From Chryseobacterium gwangjuense (GTDB lineage: Bacteria; Bacteroidota; Bacteroidia; Flavobacteriales; Weeksellaceae), in assembly GCF_021311115.1 (NCBI RefSeq), contig NZ_JAJTNP010000003.1:369732-433731 (forward strand): a stretch of 64,000 bases of DNA, read 5' to 3'. Below, piece by piece: positions 35,480 to 44,232 of this stretch. The translations under genes were made by a program, and so were the position numbers. The notes below the pieces were generated by a model. That model had not been told where the DNA came from and made no database searches. It was given only the letters and a program-made list of their open reading frames with translations. Numbering within the stretch: the first letter of the stretch is position 1; every line of letters starts with the position of its first letter.

Positions 35480-36577
35480 ATGACACATATGGTTTCCGAT
35501 CAAAGTAGAAAAATTGTTAAAAGAAGCTATGATGGTATTAAGAATGCTGAATATATAAAAATAAGTAATCAATTTGCCGATGACTTTTTGTTTCAGGATA
35601 ATAAAGCAACGGATATACCCATAAATGCATTAAGAATTATTTTCAATATAATATCAATTCTGAGAAATGACCAGTTTATGCCTGAAAAGCAGGTAAGACA
35701 ACTTACTCTTTTTGATGAAGAATTCGAAACTGAAAATAACGTTTTTATCTCTATGAAAATCAGGAATAAAAAGATTTCAGAAAAAAGATCTAGTAAACAA
35801 ATTGTTGAAGCATATGAATATCTTACAAAATTCAAAATGGGTTGGTACACATCAAAAAATATAGCAGGTAAGGATATTAAAACTTTTGGAGGATTAATCT
35901 CTTTACCTAGCTATGAAGAAAGAGGCTATACTTCTTTTTTAATAAGTAGTTTTTGGCTTAAAAAATTGATTGTCTTAACAGAATATAATCATGTTATGTA
36001 TAAATTGGTTTATGAAATCAGAAATAACAAACATGTTTTGTTTGCAATATGGTTATCGAAGATTCCTGAGAACGGTACGACTCTGAAACTTTCGACTTTT
36101 AATCAGAAGTTTAATCTCAATTATAAAAATTCAAATGATTTCTGTATTAAGTTTTTGAAACCAATCAGATTAAACCTTGATAAATTAAAGTATTTATCAT
36201 TCAATTATAAATACGAAAATGATGCTATTTCAATTATTCCGTATTTAAATAAAAATAGTAAAGAAGAACTTTTAACGGAGAAAATTAATGATCCTAGGTT
36301 TATAAAGCGAAGGATGAGATATTTTAGACAGCGATATTATTTAGAAAATATTGACTTAACCAGATTCTTGTATAGTTATTCTAATATTTTAAAAATAAGG
36401 CATCAGATTGAAGAAGCTTACAAAAGATTCATTAAAGAAAACAGGATTAGAGGAAAAACTTCTACCAATATTAAAGGGATTTATTTCCTTCAGAAATTAC
36501 AAGAATTTCTTATTGAAGTTTACCGGGAATCAGAAACCGGAAAAAGATTTCCGGATGCATATCCAGTCATCATATAA
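35480..36577 (+). CDS. RepB/Rep_3-type replication initiator
   Basis: 365 residues, ATG at 35480 (an ATG three codons later is also possible). Two winged-helix-like halves are visible: the first around 'INALRIIFNIISIL', the second with 'LSKIPENGTTLKLSTFNQKF', then 'FLKPIRLNLDKLKYLSF'. This is the pattern of iteron-binding plasmid initiators. Eight near-identical iterons begin 6 bp after its stop, exactly what such a protein needs. A working initiator would let the excised circle replicate as a plasmid. Confidence 0.85.
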   Translation: MTHMVSDQSRKIVKRSYDGIKNAEYIKISNQFADDFLFQDNKATDIPINALRIIFNIISILRNDQFMPEKQVRQLTLFDEEFETENNVFISMKIRNKKISEKRSSKQIVEAYEYLTKFKMGWYTSKNIAGKDIKTFGGLISLPSYEERGYTSFLISSFWLKKLIVLTEYNHVMYKLVYEIRNNKHVLFAIWLSKIPENGTTLKLSTFNQKFNLNYKNSNDFCIKFLKPIRLNLDKLKYLSFNYKYENDAISIIPYLNKNSKEELLTEKINDPRFIKRRMRYFRQRYYLENIDLTRFLYSYSNILKIRHQIEEAYKRFIKENRIRGKTSTNIKGIYFLQKLQEFLIEVYRESETGKRFPDAYPVII

Positions 36578-36583
36578 TTTAGT

Positions 36584-36867
36584 TTGCGGTATTGCACTCC
36601 TGTGTTTGCGGTATTGCGCTCTCTCCAATTGCGGTATTGCACTCTCTGAAGTTAAGAAAATGTTAAAATTTTAGTTTTTACCGTCAGCTTTGCGGTATTG
36701 CGCTCTTTTCCACATCAAATTTTTAGCTGAAAATTAGCAATTGGGAAAATTCTTAGTGAATTCACCAATTGTTTGCGGTATTGCGCTCGGACATAATTGA
36801 TGTTTTTGCGGTATTGCACTCTTGTTTTTGCGGTATTGCACTCCTGTCACTTGCGGTATTGCACTCC
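36584..36867. repeat. Iteron array: candidate plasmid-type origin (oriV)
   Basis: Eight direct copies of the 17-bp core TTGCGGTATTGC(A/G)CTC start at 36584, 36606, 36629, 36690, 36773, 36806, 36828 and 36851. Two groups of three are spaced 22-23 bp, two helical turns; the others are 61, 83 and 33 bp apart. Position 13 is A in five copies and G in three. A ninth, incomplete copy (TTTGCGGGAATTAC) lies near 36902. The spacers are AT-rich. The array follows the initiator gene directly, so it is the likely replication origin. Confidence 0.85.
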
Positions 36868-36998
36868 TGTCATTTTCAACTCAAACGACTACCTGTAAAT
36901 GGTTTGCGGGAATTACTAAAATATATATTAAAAGTATTTAAAAGTTTTCTTTTTTATTAAAAGGAATTTTTGCTAATCAAAAAAAAAAAAATGAAAAA

Positions 36999-37889
36999 AT
37001 GAAAAATTGTAAACAGGTCAATTCTTGGCAATTGCTAGAAGTTCTCATTTCTCTAGGACACCTTCCAAAAAAACAAAATGAAAAAGAAGCTTGGTTTCTC
37101 AGTCCTTTCGGAATCGAAACTGAAGCATCTTTTAAGCTCGATAAGCGCCAAAATATTTGGTATTTATACTCAGAAGGCATTGGTGGTAATAACATCGATT
37201 TTTTAAAGAAATATTTTAATTATTCAATCAATGAAATTCTCTCCTGGGCATCCGAGAAAAGTTTTTCTTCTTTTCATCAGCAGACGGAAATTGAGAAGCC
37301 AAATTACAACATTACAGATGTTGCGGAAATTCAGAATTGGAACCTTAAAAAATATTTATTTGAAAGAGGTATAAGTCAAAGATCATTCAGATTTTTAAAA
37401 GAGATAAAATTTACGATCAATAATAAAAAATTGTATGCTGTTGGATTCGAAAATTTATCCGGAGGATGGGAACTTAGAAATTCATTTTACAAAGGTTCAC
37501 TTTTGAAAAAAGATATTTCGATAATTAAAAATGATAGCAATAAAATTGTTGTTTTTGAAGGTTTTTTGGATGCACTTTCTTATATCGAATTTCAAGAAAA
37601 ATTGAAAGAAGACATTCTAATTCTGAATTCAATTTCGATGTTAAACAAAGCCAAAAATTATCTTCAAAACTATTCGGAAATATTACTTTTTCTCGACAAT
37701 GATCCTGCCGGAAAAAAGACAAAAGATGCACTGTTGTTTTCGTTTTCCAATGCAGTAGATTATAGTTTTATATATAAAGATTACAAGGATTTTAATGAGT
37801 TTCTCGTGGCTGATAAGGGTGGATTTATCCAGCAAGACGAAACTGGGCAGAGCCACTGTTTCATCTTGCCCCTTCGGGGAAATAACTGA
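36999..37889 (+). CDS. Toprim/primase-like protein with degenerate zinc-finger domain
   Basis: 296 residues. The N-terminal part keeps the shape of a DnaG CHC2 zinc finger ('SPFGIETEASFKLDKRQNIW' and 'EGIGGNNIDFLKKYF') but the zinc-binding Cys/His positions are replaced. A Toprim domain follows with 'VVFEGFLDALSY' (catalytic Glu) and 'LLFLDNDPAGKKT' (DxD). Such proteins are common in Bacteroidota mobilizable elements. It may prime element replication or transfer. The last 25 residues are encoded in the GC-rich stem region at 37811-37893. Confidence 0.85.
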   Translation: MKNCKQVNSWQLLEVLISLGHLPKKQNEKEAWFLSPFGIETEASFKLDKRQNIWYLYSEGIGGNNIDFLKKYFNYSINEILSWASEKSFSSFHQQTEIEKPNYNITDVAEIQNWNLKKYLFERGISQRSFRFLKEIKFTINNKKLYAVGFENLSGGWELRNSFYKGSLLKKDISIIKNDSNKIVVFEGFLDALSYIEFQEKLKEDILILNSISMLNKAKNYLQNYSEILLFLDNDPAGKKTKDALLFSFSNAVDYSFIYKDYKDFNEFLVADKGGFIQQDETGQSHCFILPLRGNN

Positions 37890-37893
37890 CCGT
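37811..37893. other. Candidate origin of transfer (oriT)
   Basis: A GC-richer island in an AT-rich element. It contains a 15-17-bp inverted repeat: GCAAGACGAAACTGG (37832-37846) pairs with 37853-37869 around the loop GCAGAG, with one G-T wobble and a 2-nt bulge. A second hairpin, CCCC-TTC-GGGG, follows directly (37870-37880). It lies between the replication genes and the relaxosome genes, as oriT does in many mobilizable elements. There is no T run, so it is not a normal terminator. Confidence 0.5.
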
Positions 37894-37995
37894 CAATGAA
37901 TTACAATATTTAATCTTTTTAAAACTATATATCAGGGATATATAAATCTCTTGAAAAGCCGTATTCATCGAAGTTATTACATATAAATCAATATA

Positions 37996-38412
37996 ATGGA
38001 ATCTAATAAAAAGCCAAATACAACAATTGCTATTTCTCAACAAGACCTAAAAAGACTGGAGAGCTTTGTAAGAAAAAAAGGACTTTCGAAGAAAGAATTT
38101 ATTACAGTTTCATTAGATTTTTTTGAGAGAACCGGACTTGATCCGGTTAAACACGAATCTCCAAAAACTGAACTTGAAAAAGTGATAAAAAGAATAGATC
38201 AGATTATCGCTTTTATAAAAACTCAGGAGAAAGAAACTATTCGTCCAAGTTTTGAAGCAATCGTTTCGAGTGAGGAAAGAATTAAAAATGATCTTTCAAA
38301 AATTCTGAAAATTGAACATTTTAATGAGTTCATCAGAGGGTTTAATTCTTTTGCTATGGAAACAAAAAATTCTTTGAAATTATTAAATCAAAGCAATCAC
38401 AATGAACATTAA
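37996..38412 (+). CDS. Mobilization accessory protein, BtgA/BfmA-like
   Basis: 138 residues. An N-terminal ribbon-helix-helix-like segment ('NTTIAISQQDLKRLESFVRK', then 'GLSKKEFITVSLDFF') is followed by a helical coiled region ('LEKVIKRIDQIIAFIKTQEK'). This layout fits the BfmA/BtgA mobilization family, which binds oriT and aids relaxase. Its 3' end overlaps the relaxase start by 11 bp, indicating coupled translation. It lies just after the putative oriT. Confidence 0.8.
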   Translation: MESNKKPNTTIAISQQDLKRLESFVRKKGLSKKEFITVSLDFFERTGLDPVKHESPKTELEKVIKRIDQIIAFIKTQEKETIRPSFEAIVSSEERIKNDLSKILKIEHFNEFIRGFNSFAMETKNSLKLLNQSNHNEH

Positions 38413-39163
38413 AATTCAGGGTGGCGAAAGTGGTAAATATTCAAATTCCGGAAGTTCATCAAACCTAATTGATTATTTAGAACATGAAGACCTGGAAAGA
38501 ATGAAGGAGGGGAAACAGGTTGAACATTTTTTTTCTCATTACCAGGATAGAGTTCCTTCAGCTGAAGTGGTTGAATCGCTTGATAACAATAAACAAAAAC
38601 TGACAAAAGAAGATGCAAAATTCTTTGTCATTACTGTGAGTCCTTCAGAAAAAGAATTACAGCAAATTGGCAAAACCTCCCAAGAAAGAAGTGACGCTTT
38701 GAAAGATTATGTAAGAAACGAAGTAATGCAGAAGTATGCGGAAAATTTTGGAAAAGGATTACAGGCTAAAGATATTATGTATTACGCTAAAATTCATCAC
38801 GAAAGAAACTTGAAAAATAATATTGATATGCATGTTCATATAGTTGTTAGTAGAAAATCTTTAGATAAAAGAATGAAACTTTCTCCAATGACGAACCATA
38901 AAAATACAACGAGAGGACAGGTTAAAGGAGGTTTTGACCGTAAAAATTTTATTCAAAAATCCGAAGAAGCTTTTGATAAGAAATTTGCCTTTCAAAGAAA
39001 CTATAAACAATCTTTTGAATATTGTAATGCGATCAAAAACGGTACAATCGAAGAAAGAAAAAGAGTAATAGAAACGGCAATAAAGCAGGAATCTTCAAAG
39101 CAATTTGAAATTAAAAAAACTATCGAACAAAATAAAAAAAATAACCAGGGCTTAAGCCTATAA
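38402..39163 (+). CDS. Relaxase-like mobilization protein
   Basis: 253 residues. A relaxase-type metal motif HxH appears in 'IDMHVHIVVSRK'; upstream are 'FFVITVSPSEKELQQIG' and 'IMYYAKIHHERN', consistent with the DUF5712/BtgB-like relaxases of small Bacteroidota elements. The C-terminus is short and basic, with no helicase part. It should nick oriT and lead DNA out through a helper transfer apparatus. The putative nucleophile tyrosine cannot be assigned with certainty. The coupling protein gene starts 12 bp downstream. Confidence 0.85.
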   Translation: MNIKIQGGESGKYSNSGSSSNLIDYLEHEDLERMKEGKQVEHFFSHYQDRVPSAEVVESLDNNKQKLTKEDAKFFVITVSPSEKELQQIGKTSQERSDALKDYVRNEVMQKYAENFGKGLQAKDIMYYAKIHHERNLKNNIDMHVHIVVSRKSLDKRMKLSPMTNHKNTTRGQVKGGFDRKNFIQKSEEAFDKKFAFQRNYKQSFEYCNAIKNGTIEERKRVIETAIKQESSKQFEIKKTIEQNKKNNQGLSL

Positions 39164-39175
39164 AAAATAATAAAC

Positions 39176-41080
39176 ATGGAAAAAGATCCAATTTTAATGA
39201 TAAAATTTATCATTGTCGCAATGTCTTTATTTTTATTGTATATGCTAGGAGTGAAGATTATAGGTATTAATTCATTCTTATACAATATATCTCAGCACGG
39301 ATTTTCAGTAGTGGTATCTCCTGAAGCAAGTTTCCTGGCAAGATTAAAATTTTTAGTTGTGGGAATTTGTTTCGGATATGCAGAGCTTTTATACATTCTG
39401 ATTCAATTCTGGATTGTAAAATCTTTAATTCCGCCACTGAAAACACCTTTCAATTTTTATAAAAAACTGATTTTTTATCCATTTGGGTTTATTAATAAAC
39501 AATTTACGGGCTTTTCATCTTTGAAAGATTCAAAGAAAAAATTTCAGGGATTAACTTTACAAACCAAAAAAAGAACCGTTCAAATTCCTAATCCTTTTCG
39601 TGGGATTTTGGTAATAGGCGGTCCCGGAGCAGGAAAATCTGAAAGTTTTGCAGTCCCCTTTATACGAGAGTTAGCACAAAAAAAGTTTTCAGGTATCTGT
39701 TATGATTTTAAATATCCGGCACTGGCAAATGATATTGAACTTTTTTATTCAGATTCGGGTATTAAGCATTATGTTTTGAATTTTAATGATTCACTTAAAA
39801 GCCATAGATGTAACCCTTTAAATCCAAAATATTTACCTCATTCAGCGTATGCAAGGGAATATGCTTCTGCCATCACTAAAAATTTGATGAAAGAATCTAT
39901 CAAGAAAGAGGATTTTTGGTCACGTTCTGCAACAGATCTTCTGACAGCATGTATTTGGTTTCTGAAGAAAGAATATCCTAAATATTGTGATCTTCCACAT
40001 ACATTAGCATTGATTGCGACAAATCACACTGATTTAATTGCTTTACTATCTTCAAATTCCGAAACCAAGGCAATGATATTGTCGCTTGCTACAGCTCTAG
40101 AGAGCGAAGCAAATTCACAATTAGCAGGAGTAGTGGGATCATTACAGGGAGCAGTAGCACAGATTAATACACCGGAGTTTATGTATATTTTCGGAGGAGA
40201 GGATTTTGATTTGAATATTAATAATCCGGAAAATCCAATTGTTTTGACGGTGGGGAATAATCCTTCCATTGCAACGACATTAGCTCCTTTGTGTAGTTTG
40301 GTTATATCAGTTGCTGCAAAACAATTGAATCAACCTCGTAAACACCATTCTTTTGTATTACTGGATGAATTTCCAACTGTTTTTATTAACGATATCCAAA
40401 CTCTTCCAAATACGGGAAGAAGTAATAAGATTGCAAGTATGTTTTTCTGCCAGGATCTTTCACAGCTTACGGATGGTTATACGAAAGAAAAAGCAGATGT
40501 GTTGTTTGCGAGTTGTCTAAATCATTTTTACGGTCAGGTTTCCAGTAGTCATACTGCAGATATTCTCAGTAAACAGTTTGGTAAGAAAGATCAATTTTTT
40601 GAAAGCAGTAATACTTCACGTCATTTTCTAAATCCATTTAAGAGAAACGTTGGTCAAAGTCGATCTGTACAAGAAAGAGACGTTTTCAGAAATTCAGTTT
40701 TTATGGAGCTACCGGTTGGTGAATTCATTGGAAGAGTTGCCGAAAGTTCTGAAGCTTATATTCATGAGAAATTTTTACCTGTTAAAAGAAAGCAATTAGC
40801 CTATCAGATAGACAGTAAGTTTAAAAACCAACTCGATTTCGTCATTACTGATTATTATGAAAAAGTTCGGGATGAAGTCAATGAAATTATTTCTCTTTTC
40901 AAAGGCGAAATTAATAAGAATGAAAGCAAGCAAGATCGATCCAGGCAAATGAATCCGGCTCCCGATAATAGTTCTGAAGAGTTTAGCGGAATCAACATAA
41001 TTGAAGATGAAGAATCTAATTCATCCACTGAGCTTGAAGAAAATGAAAGAAATTTTAAGTTTTCAAGCAGAAGTCTCTAA
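39176..41080 (+). CDS. VirD4/TraG-type coupling ATPase
   Basis: 634 residues. Two N-terminal transmembrane helices ('MIKFIIVAMSLFLLYMLGV' and one near residue 60-80) anchor the protein. The cytoplasmic ATPase has Walker A 'VIGGPGAGKSESF' and Walker B 'SFVLLDEFPTVFI'. It couples the relaxosome to a type IV secretion channel. No VirB-type genes are present in the element, so a channel must come from elsewhere. The acidic, serine-rich C-terminal tail is typical of the group. Confidence 0.93.
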   Translation: MEKDPILMIKFIIVAMSLFLLYMLGVKIIGINSFLYNISQHGFSVVVSPEASFLARLKFLVVGICFGYAELLYILIQFWIVKSLIPPLKTPFNFYKKLIFYPFGFINKQFTGFSSLKDSKKKFQGLTLQTKKRTVQIPNPFRGILVIGGPGAGKSESFAVPFIRELAQKKFSGICYDFKYPALANDIELFYSDSGIKHYVLNFNDSLKSHRCNPLNPKYLPHSAYAREYASAITKNLMKESIKKEDFWSRSATDLLTACIWFLKKEYPKYCDLPHTLALIATNHTDLIALLSSNSETKAMILSLATALESEANSQLAGVVGSLQGAVAQINTPEFMYIFGGEDFDLNINNPENPIVLTVGNNPSIATTLAPLCSLVISVAAKQLNQPRKHHSFVLLDEFPTVFINDIQTLPNTGRSNKIASMFFCQDLSQLTDGYTKEKADVLFASCLNHFYGQVSSSHTADILSKQFGKKDQFFESSNTSRHFLNPFKRNVGQSRSVQERDVFRNSVFMELPVGEFIGRVAESSEAYIHEKFLPVKRKQLAYQIDSKFKNQLDFVITDYYEKVRDEVNEIISLFKGEINKNESKQDRSRQMNPAPDNSSEEFSGINIIEDEESNSSTELEENERNFKFSSRSL

Positions 41081-41121
41081 ATCAAACAATCATTAAATAA
41101 TTATAAAAAAACAAAAAAGTT

Positions 41122-41298
41122 ATGAAAATACTACAGAGCAAAATTTCTGTTTGGGGCATTGTAACCCTATTAATATTAATGATCTTTTTGATCTCAATTG
41201 CAATAACAAAAGATTCAGTTAAAACAACAGCGGAAAAGCCGAAAGTAGATTATAAAGAACTTGATAAGGCTTTGTTTGGAACTACAGAAAATAATTGA
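41122..41298 (+). CDS. Small single-pass membrane protein
   Basis: 58 residues (ATG at 41122, TGA at 41296). One transmembrane helix, 'WGIVTLLILMIFLISIAIT', is followed by a charged tail ('EKPKVDYKELDKALFG'). It lies 41 bp downstream of the coupling protein gene on the same strand, so it may be a membrane partner of it. Short, but its coding character is clear and its position conserved-looking. Function unknown. Confidence 0.65.
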   Translation: MKILQSKISVWGIVTLLILMIFLISIAITKDSVKTTAEKPKVDYKELDKALFGTTENN

Positions 41299-41360
41299 AA
41301 TCTTTTTTGACAAAAATTAAAAAATTTATTTAATGAAATAATTTTGTAAAAATTTTTAAT

Positions 41361-42560
41361 ATGAAAAATCCATTCACAATGACCGAAAAACAAATCAATA
41401 TTTGTAAGAATTCTCTTGAAGAGTTAAAGATTTTATACCTAGAAAATCAACACTTTTATACTCCTGTTGACGTTTACTATAAGCCTTCAGGTAAACAATT
41501 TAAAAAGTGGGCTTTACTTAGTTGCAATGAGCATGATTGTGAACCTTTTGAACAGGATATTCAGGATGCAAGGATATTAAGACGCTCTAAAAAATGTCCG
41601 GAATGTCTTTCTATAATTCAAAGTGAAAATACTCGCATTCCTATTGTTGAACTTAATAGAAGAATTCAACTTTCAACAGAGCCATTAGTAATAAACAAAC
41701 AGACTGTTATTAAATATTCTGAAAAATTACATAATAACAATACTGTAGTAATGGTTAAATGTAATTTGTTTGGTCATCATAAAGAAATGTTTCCTCAAAC
41801 CGCAGTGTCGATTGGGAAAAACAATATCTGTCCCGAATGCTGTAAAACAAGAGATTACAAAAAGAAGAATGGTGAAGATCTCATTGACAAAATAAATGAT
41901 ATTTTAAAAAATAAGAACAACTCTTTTTCATTCTTTGGTTCTATAAACCGAAATAATAAAGGTATTATTTTTTATGAATTAATTTGTGAAAATTGTGGAT
42001 GTTCCGAATGGGAAAGAGAAAAGTATGTTGAATCTGTAAAATGTAAAGTTTGCTACCCAAATGATACCCTTGGTGAAAGTAGAGTTATCAAATATTTAAA
42101 CTTTCAAAATATAACTTTTAAAAAGCAAAAGAAATTCCCTGGACTGAAAAATAATATGGAATTAAAATGTGATTTTTTTATTCCAAAACTGAATTTAATA
42201 ATTGAGTATGATGGACATCAACATTATTATCCAATTGACTATTTTAAAGGGTTTAAAAGCTTTAAAAATACAATAAAGTGTGATTGGATTAAGAATAGAT
42301 ATGCGTTGAAAAACAGAATAAATATTTTGAGAATTCCTTTTAAAGAATATGATAATCTGGAAAATCTAATAGATGACGCTATTGCCAAAATCAATAGCCA
42401 AGAGCACTCATTTAAAAACTATTATAATTTTTTAAATGTTTACAGAATAAACTACATTTCTATAATTGTAAATAAAAGAATGAGGTTAAAGAAAATATTA
42501 CTCGGAAATAAAAGAAAACCGTATTTTTTATCCGATCTGGATAAAAAGAAATATCAATAA
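41361..42560 (+). CDS. Zinc-finger protein with DUF559/Vsr-like nuclease domain
   Basis: 399 residues. Several Cys pairs suggest two or three zinc fingers: 'CPECLS', 'NICPECCKTR', 'CENCGCSEWE' and 'CKVCYPN'. The C-terminal domain ends in 'DFFIPKLNLIIEYDGHQHYY', matching the conserved core of PD-(D/E)xK nucleases of the DUF559/Vsr type (D, E-x-D-G-x-Q-H). It is probably a DNA endonuclease; homing or defence roles are both possible. It is the last backbone-like gene before cargo. A short hairpin (42662-42676) lies in the gap after it. Confidence 0.75.
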   Translation: MKNPFTMTEKQINICKNSLEELKILYLENQHFYTPVDVYYKPSGKQFKKWALLSCNEHDCEPFEQDIQDARILRRSKKCPECLSIIQSENTRIPIVELNRRIQLSTEPLVINKQTVIKYSEKLHNNNTVVMVKCNLFGHHKEMFPQTAVSIGKNNICPECCKTRDYKKKNGEDLIDKINDILKNKNNSFSFFGSINRNNKGIIFYELICENCGCSEWEREKYVESVKCKVCYPNDTLGESRVIKYLNFQNITFKKQKKFPGLKNNMELKCDFFIPKLNLIIEYDGHQHYYPIDYFKGFKSFKNTIKCDWIKNRYALKNRINILRIPFKEYDNLENLIDDAIAKINSQEHSFKNYYNFLNVYRINYISIIVNKRMRLKKILLGNKRKPYFLSDLDKKKYQ

Positions 42561-42730
42561 GAAAATTAAGTTAACAAAGCTTAATACTCAGCTTTTCTGA
42601 AGCTACTAACTAAATCAAACAATTTTTACGACCGCTGTGTTATAGCAAAAAAATTTTGGAACCTGTTCAGAACAGGGGTTTCCATATCTAAAAACAAACC
42701 TTAAAAAATATTAATTTAAAATTTAAAAAA

Positions 42731-43489
42731 ATGAAAAACAAAATCAATTTACTAATTATCAGTGCATTAATATTTTGTTCTAATGTGCTTTACTGCAATT
42801 CAATCGATCAGGAAATTACTGATCAGAATTTTAAAATGTTCTTTTCTTGCGGATCGGAAAATTTTGAAAATATCCCAGCAAGCTCCAGTTCTTTTGAATC
42901 AAATAGCTGGTTAAATAATAATATTACATGGACGGCTTCGGACTCCAGAACCGATCAAACAATTAATAGTAAAGCAATTGTTATCAGAAATGGTAGTCTT
43001 ACGAGTTCTATTATTACAGGAGGAATTAAAAGTCTTACTGTCACTACACAATTAAAATTTTCAGGAAATCCGGGAAACCTTATTCTGGAAATTAATGATA
43101 TCCAAGTTGGAACAATACCTTTTAATTCCGGAGTTGTGACAACAACACTTGATAATATAAATATCGCAGGAAATATCATTATTAAGCTTGTAAATCCTAA
43201 TACGGGGCAAAGAGTTGCTATTGATGATCTTTCCTGGTCATGCTATTCAAATTTGGGAATTAGTGAAATTAATAAGGTGGCTCAGCTTTCAATTTATCCT
43301 AATCCAATTAAAAACGGTGAATATCTGTATCTTAATAGAAAGGTAAATGAGGTTCTTATTTATAATAGTGAAGGGAGACTTATTAAGAAATCAAACTTAA
43401 GAAGCAATTCAATATTAATAGATAATCTACTGAAGGGTATGTATCTTCTTAAAACAGAAAATATGACACATAAATTTATAGTTAATTAA
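42731..43489 (+). CDS. T9SS-secreted protein with C-terminal sorting domain
   Basis: 252 residues with a signal peptide ('LIISALIFCSNVLYCNS'). A beta-rich domain begins 'ENFENIPASSSSFESNSWLN' and ends 'RVAIDDLSWSCYSN'; this domain also occurs beside secreted nucleases in Bacteroidota. A type A T9SS sorting domain follows: 'LSIYPNPIKNGEYLYL' to 'LLKTENMTHKFIVN'. No catalytic domain is present, so it may be a truncated or adapted secreted protein. A damaged copy of its centre lies at 49781-49952 beside the inner att site. A terminator-like stem follows. Confidence 0.85.
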   Translation: MKNKINLLIISALIFCSNVLYCNSIDQEITDQNFKMFFSCGSENFENIPASSSSFESNSWLNNNITWTASDSRTDQTINSKAIVIRNGSLTSSIITGGIKSLTVTTQLKFSGNPGNLILEINDIQVGTIPFNSGVVTTTLDNINIAGNIIIKLVNPNTGQRVAIDDLSWSCYSNLGISEINKVAQLSIYPNPIKNGEYLYLNRKVNEVLIYNSEGRLIKKSNLRSNSILIDNLLKGMYLLKTENMTHKFIVN

Positions 43490-43514
43490 TTATTTGAATT
43501 GTAATCTTTAAGAC

Positions 43515-43674
43515 AAAATCCATCTCTAAAATTATTGAGATGGATTTTTATAAGTTTATTTTTAGCTTAAAAAGAAAAAAACTGTTCAGATTTTATAAAT
43601 CCTGCTGTTGAGCTGTTCAGATTTTGTAAATCCTGTTTTTTTCGTTGTTAAAAGTAAGCATATTTTTTAAAAAA
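43515..43674. repeat. Composite repeat unit 1
   Basis: Begins with a terminator stem (AAAATCCATCTC/GAGATGGATTTT), then a T/A-rich part, then two CTGTTCAGATTTT-x-TAAATCCTG motifs 31 bp apart, and ends near AAAAGTAAGCATATT. Unit 2 (44023-44180) has the same order throughout. The small gene 43685-43933 lies between the two. Confidence 0.7.
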
Positions 43675-43684
43675 ATAAATATCA

Positions 43685-43933
43685 ATGGAAAATATATCTT
43701 TTTGGCGTTATCAGATTATCAATACAGGAACAACGGAAACTCCTATTTATGGAGTGCACGAAGTTTATTTCAACGAAAAAACTGGAAAAGTTATTATGTG
43801 GACAGAAGATCCAGTTGCTTTAGATAATTACGAGGATATAGAAGAATTGAGAAGTGATTTGGAAAAAATTTTATCTGATATTAAAAATCAGCCAGTTTTA
43901 TTAGAAGCCGACCTTGAAAAGAATTTGCTGTGA
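43685..43933 (+). CDS. Small protein flanked by repeats, unknown
   Basis: 82 residues, ATG start. It reads 'MENISFWRYQIINTGTTETP', then an acidic tail ('DNYEDIEELRSDLEKIL'). No family recognised. The gene sits between two direct copies of a composite repeat (43515-43674 and 44023-44180), like a cassette. Whether it is translated depends on a promoter I cannot identify. Confidence 0.55.
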   Translation: MENISFWRYQIINTGTTETPIYGVHEVYFNEKTGKVIMWTEDPVALDNYEDIEELRSDLEKILSDIKNQPVLLEADLEKNLL

Positions 43934-44022
43934 ATTGGTTTTTGATTAAAATCTTATTTCTTTCAATTCAAACAAATAATATCATTAATCATGCAATACA
44001 GTAAAAACTTTAAATATCTAAA

Positions 44023-44180
44023 AAAATCCATCTCATAAATAATTTATGGATGGATTTTTACGAGTTCATTCTTACTCAAAATGAAAAAACTGTCCAGACT
44101 TTTCATAACCCTGCCGAAGCTGTCCAGATTACATTCGCCCTGTTTTTTCTTTGGTAAAAGTAAGCATATCTATAAAAAAC
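44023..44180. repeat. Composite repeat unit 2
   Basis: Collinear with unit 1 across about 155 bp: a stem (AAAATCCATC/GATGGATTTTT), an 'ACGAGTTCATTC' stretch, two CTGTCCAGA motifs with CCTG partners, and 'AAAAGTAAGCATATC'. Identity is roughly 70-80 percent by eye. Confidence 0.7.
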
Positions 44181-44232
44181 TTCACTTAAATTGTAGTGTT
44201 TTATATTTAAAATACTTTTTTTAATTTTTGAA

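Noticed and set aside
36584-36867. Repeat array resembling a CRISPR
   Set aside because: Units are 17 bp with 5-66-bp gaps, the spacing is irregular, there are no cas genes, and the array follows a plasmid initiator gene. Iterons explain it.
37832-37880. Terminator for the Toprim gene
   Set aside because: The stems are followed by AAATAAC rather than a T run; oriT fits location and composition better.
42658-42683. Terminator after the nuclease-like gene
   Set aside because: The GGAACCTGTTC/GAACAGG-x-TTCC stem has no T run; it is nearer to the repeated CTGTTCAG motif.
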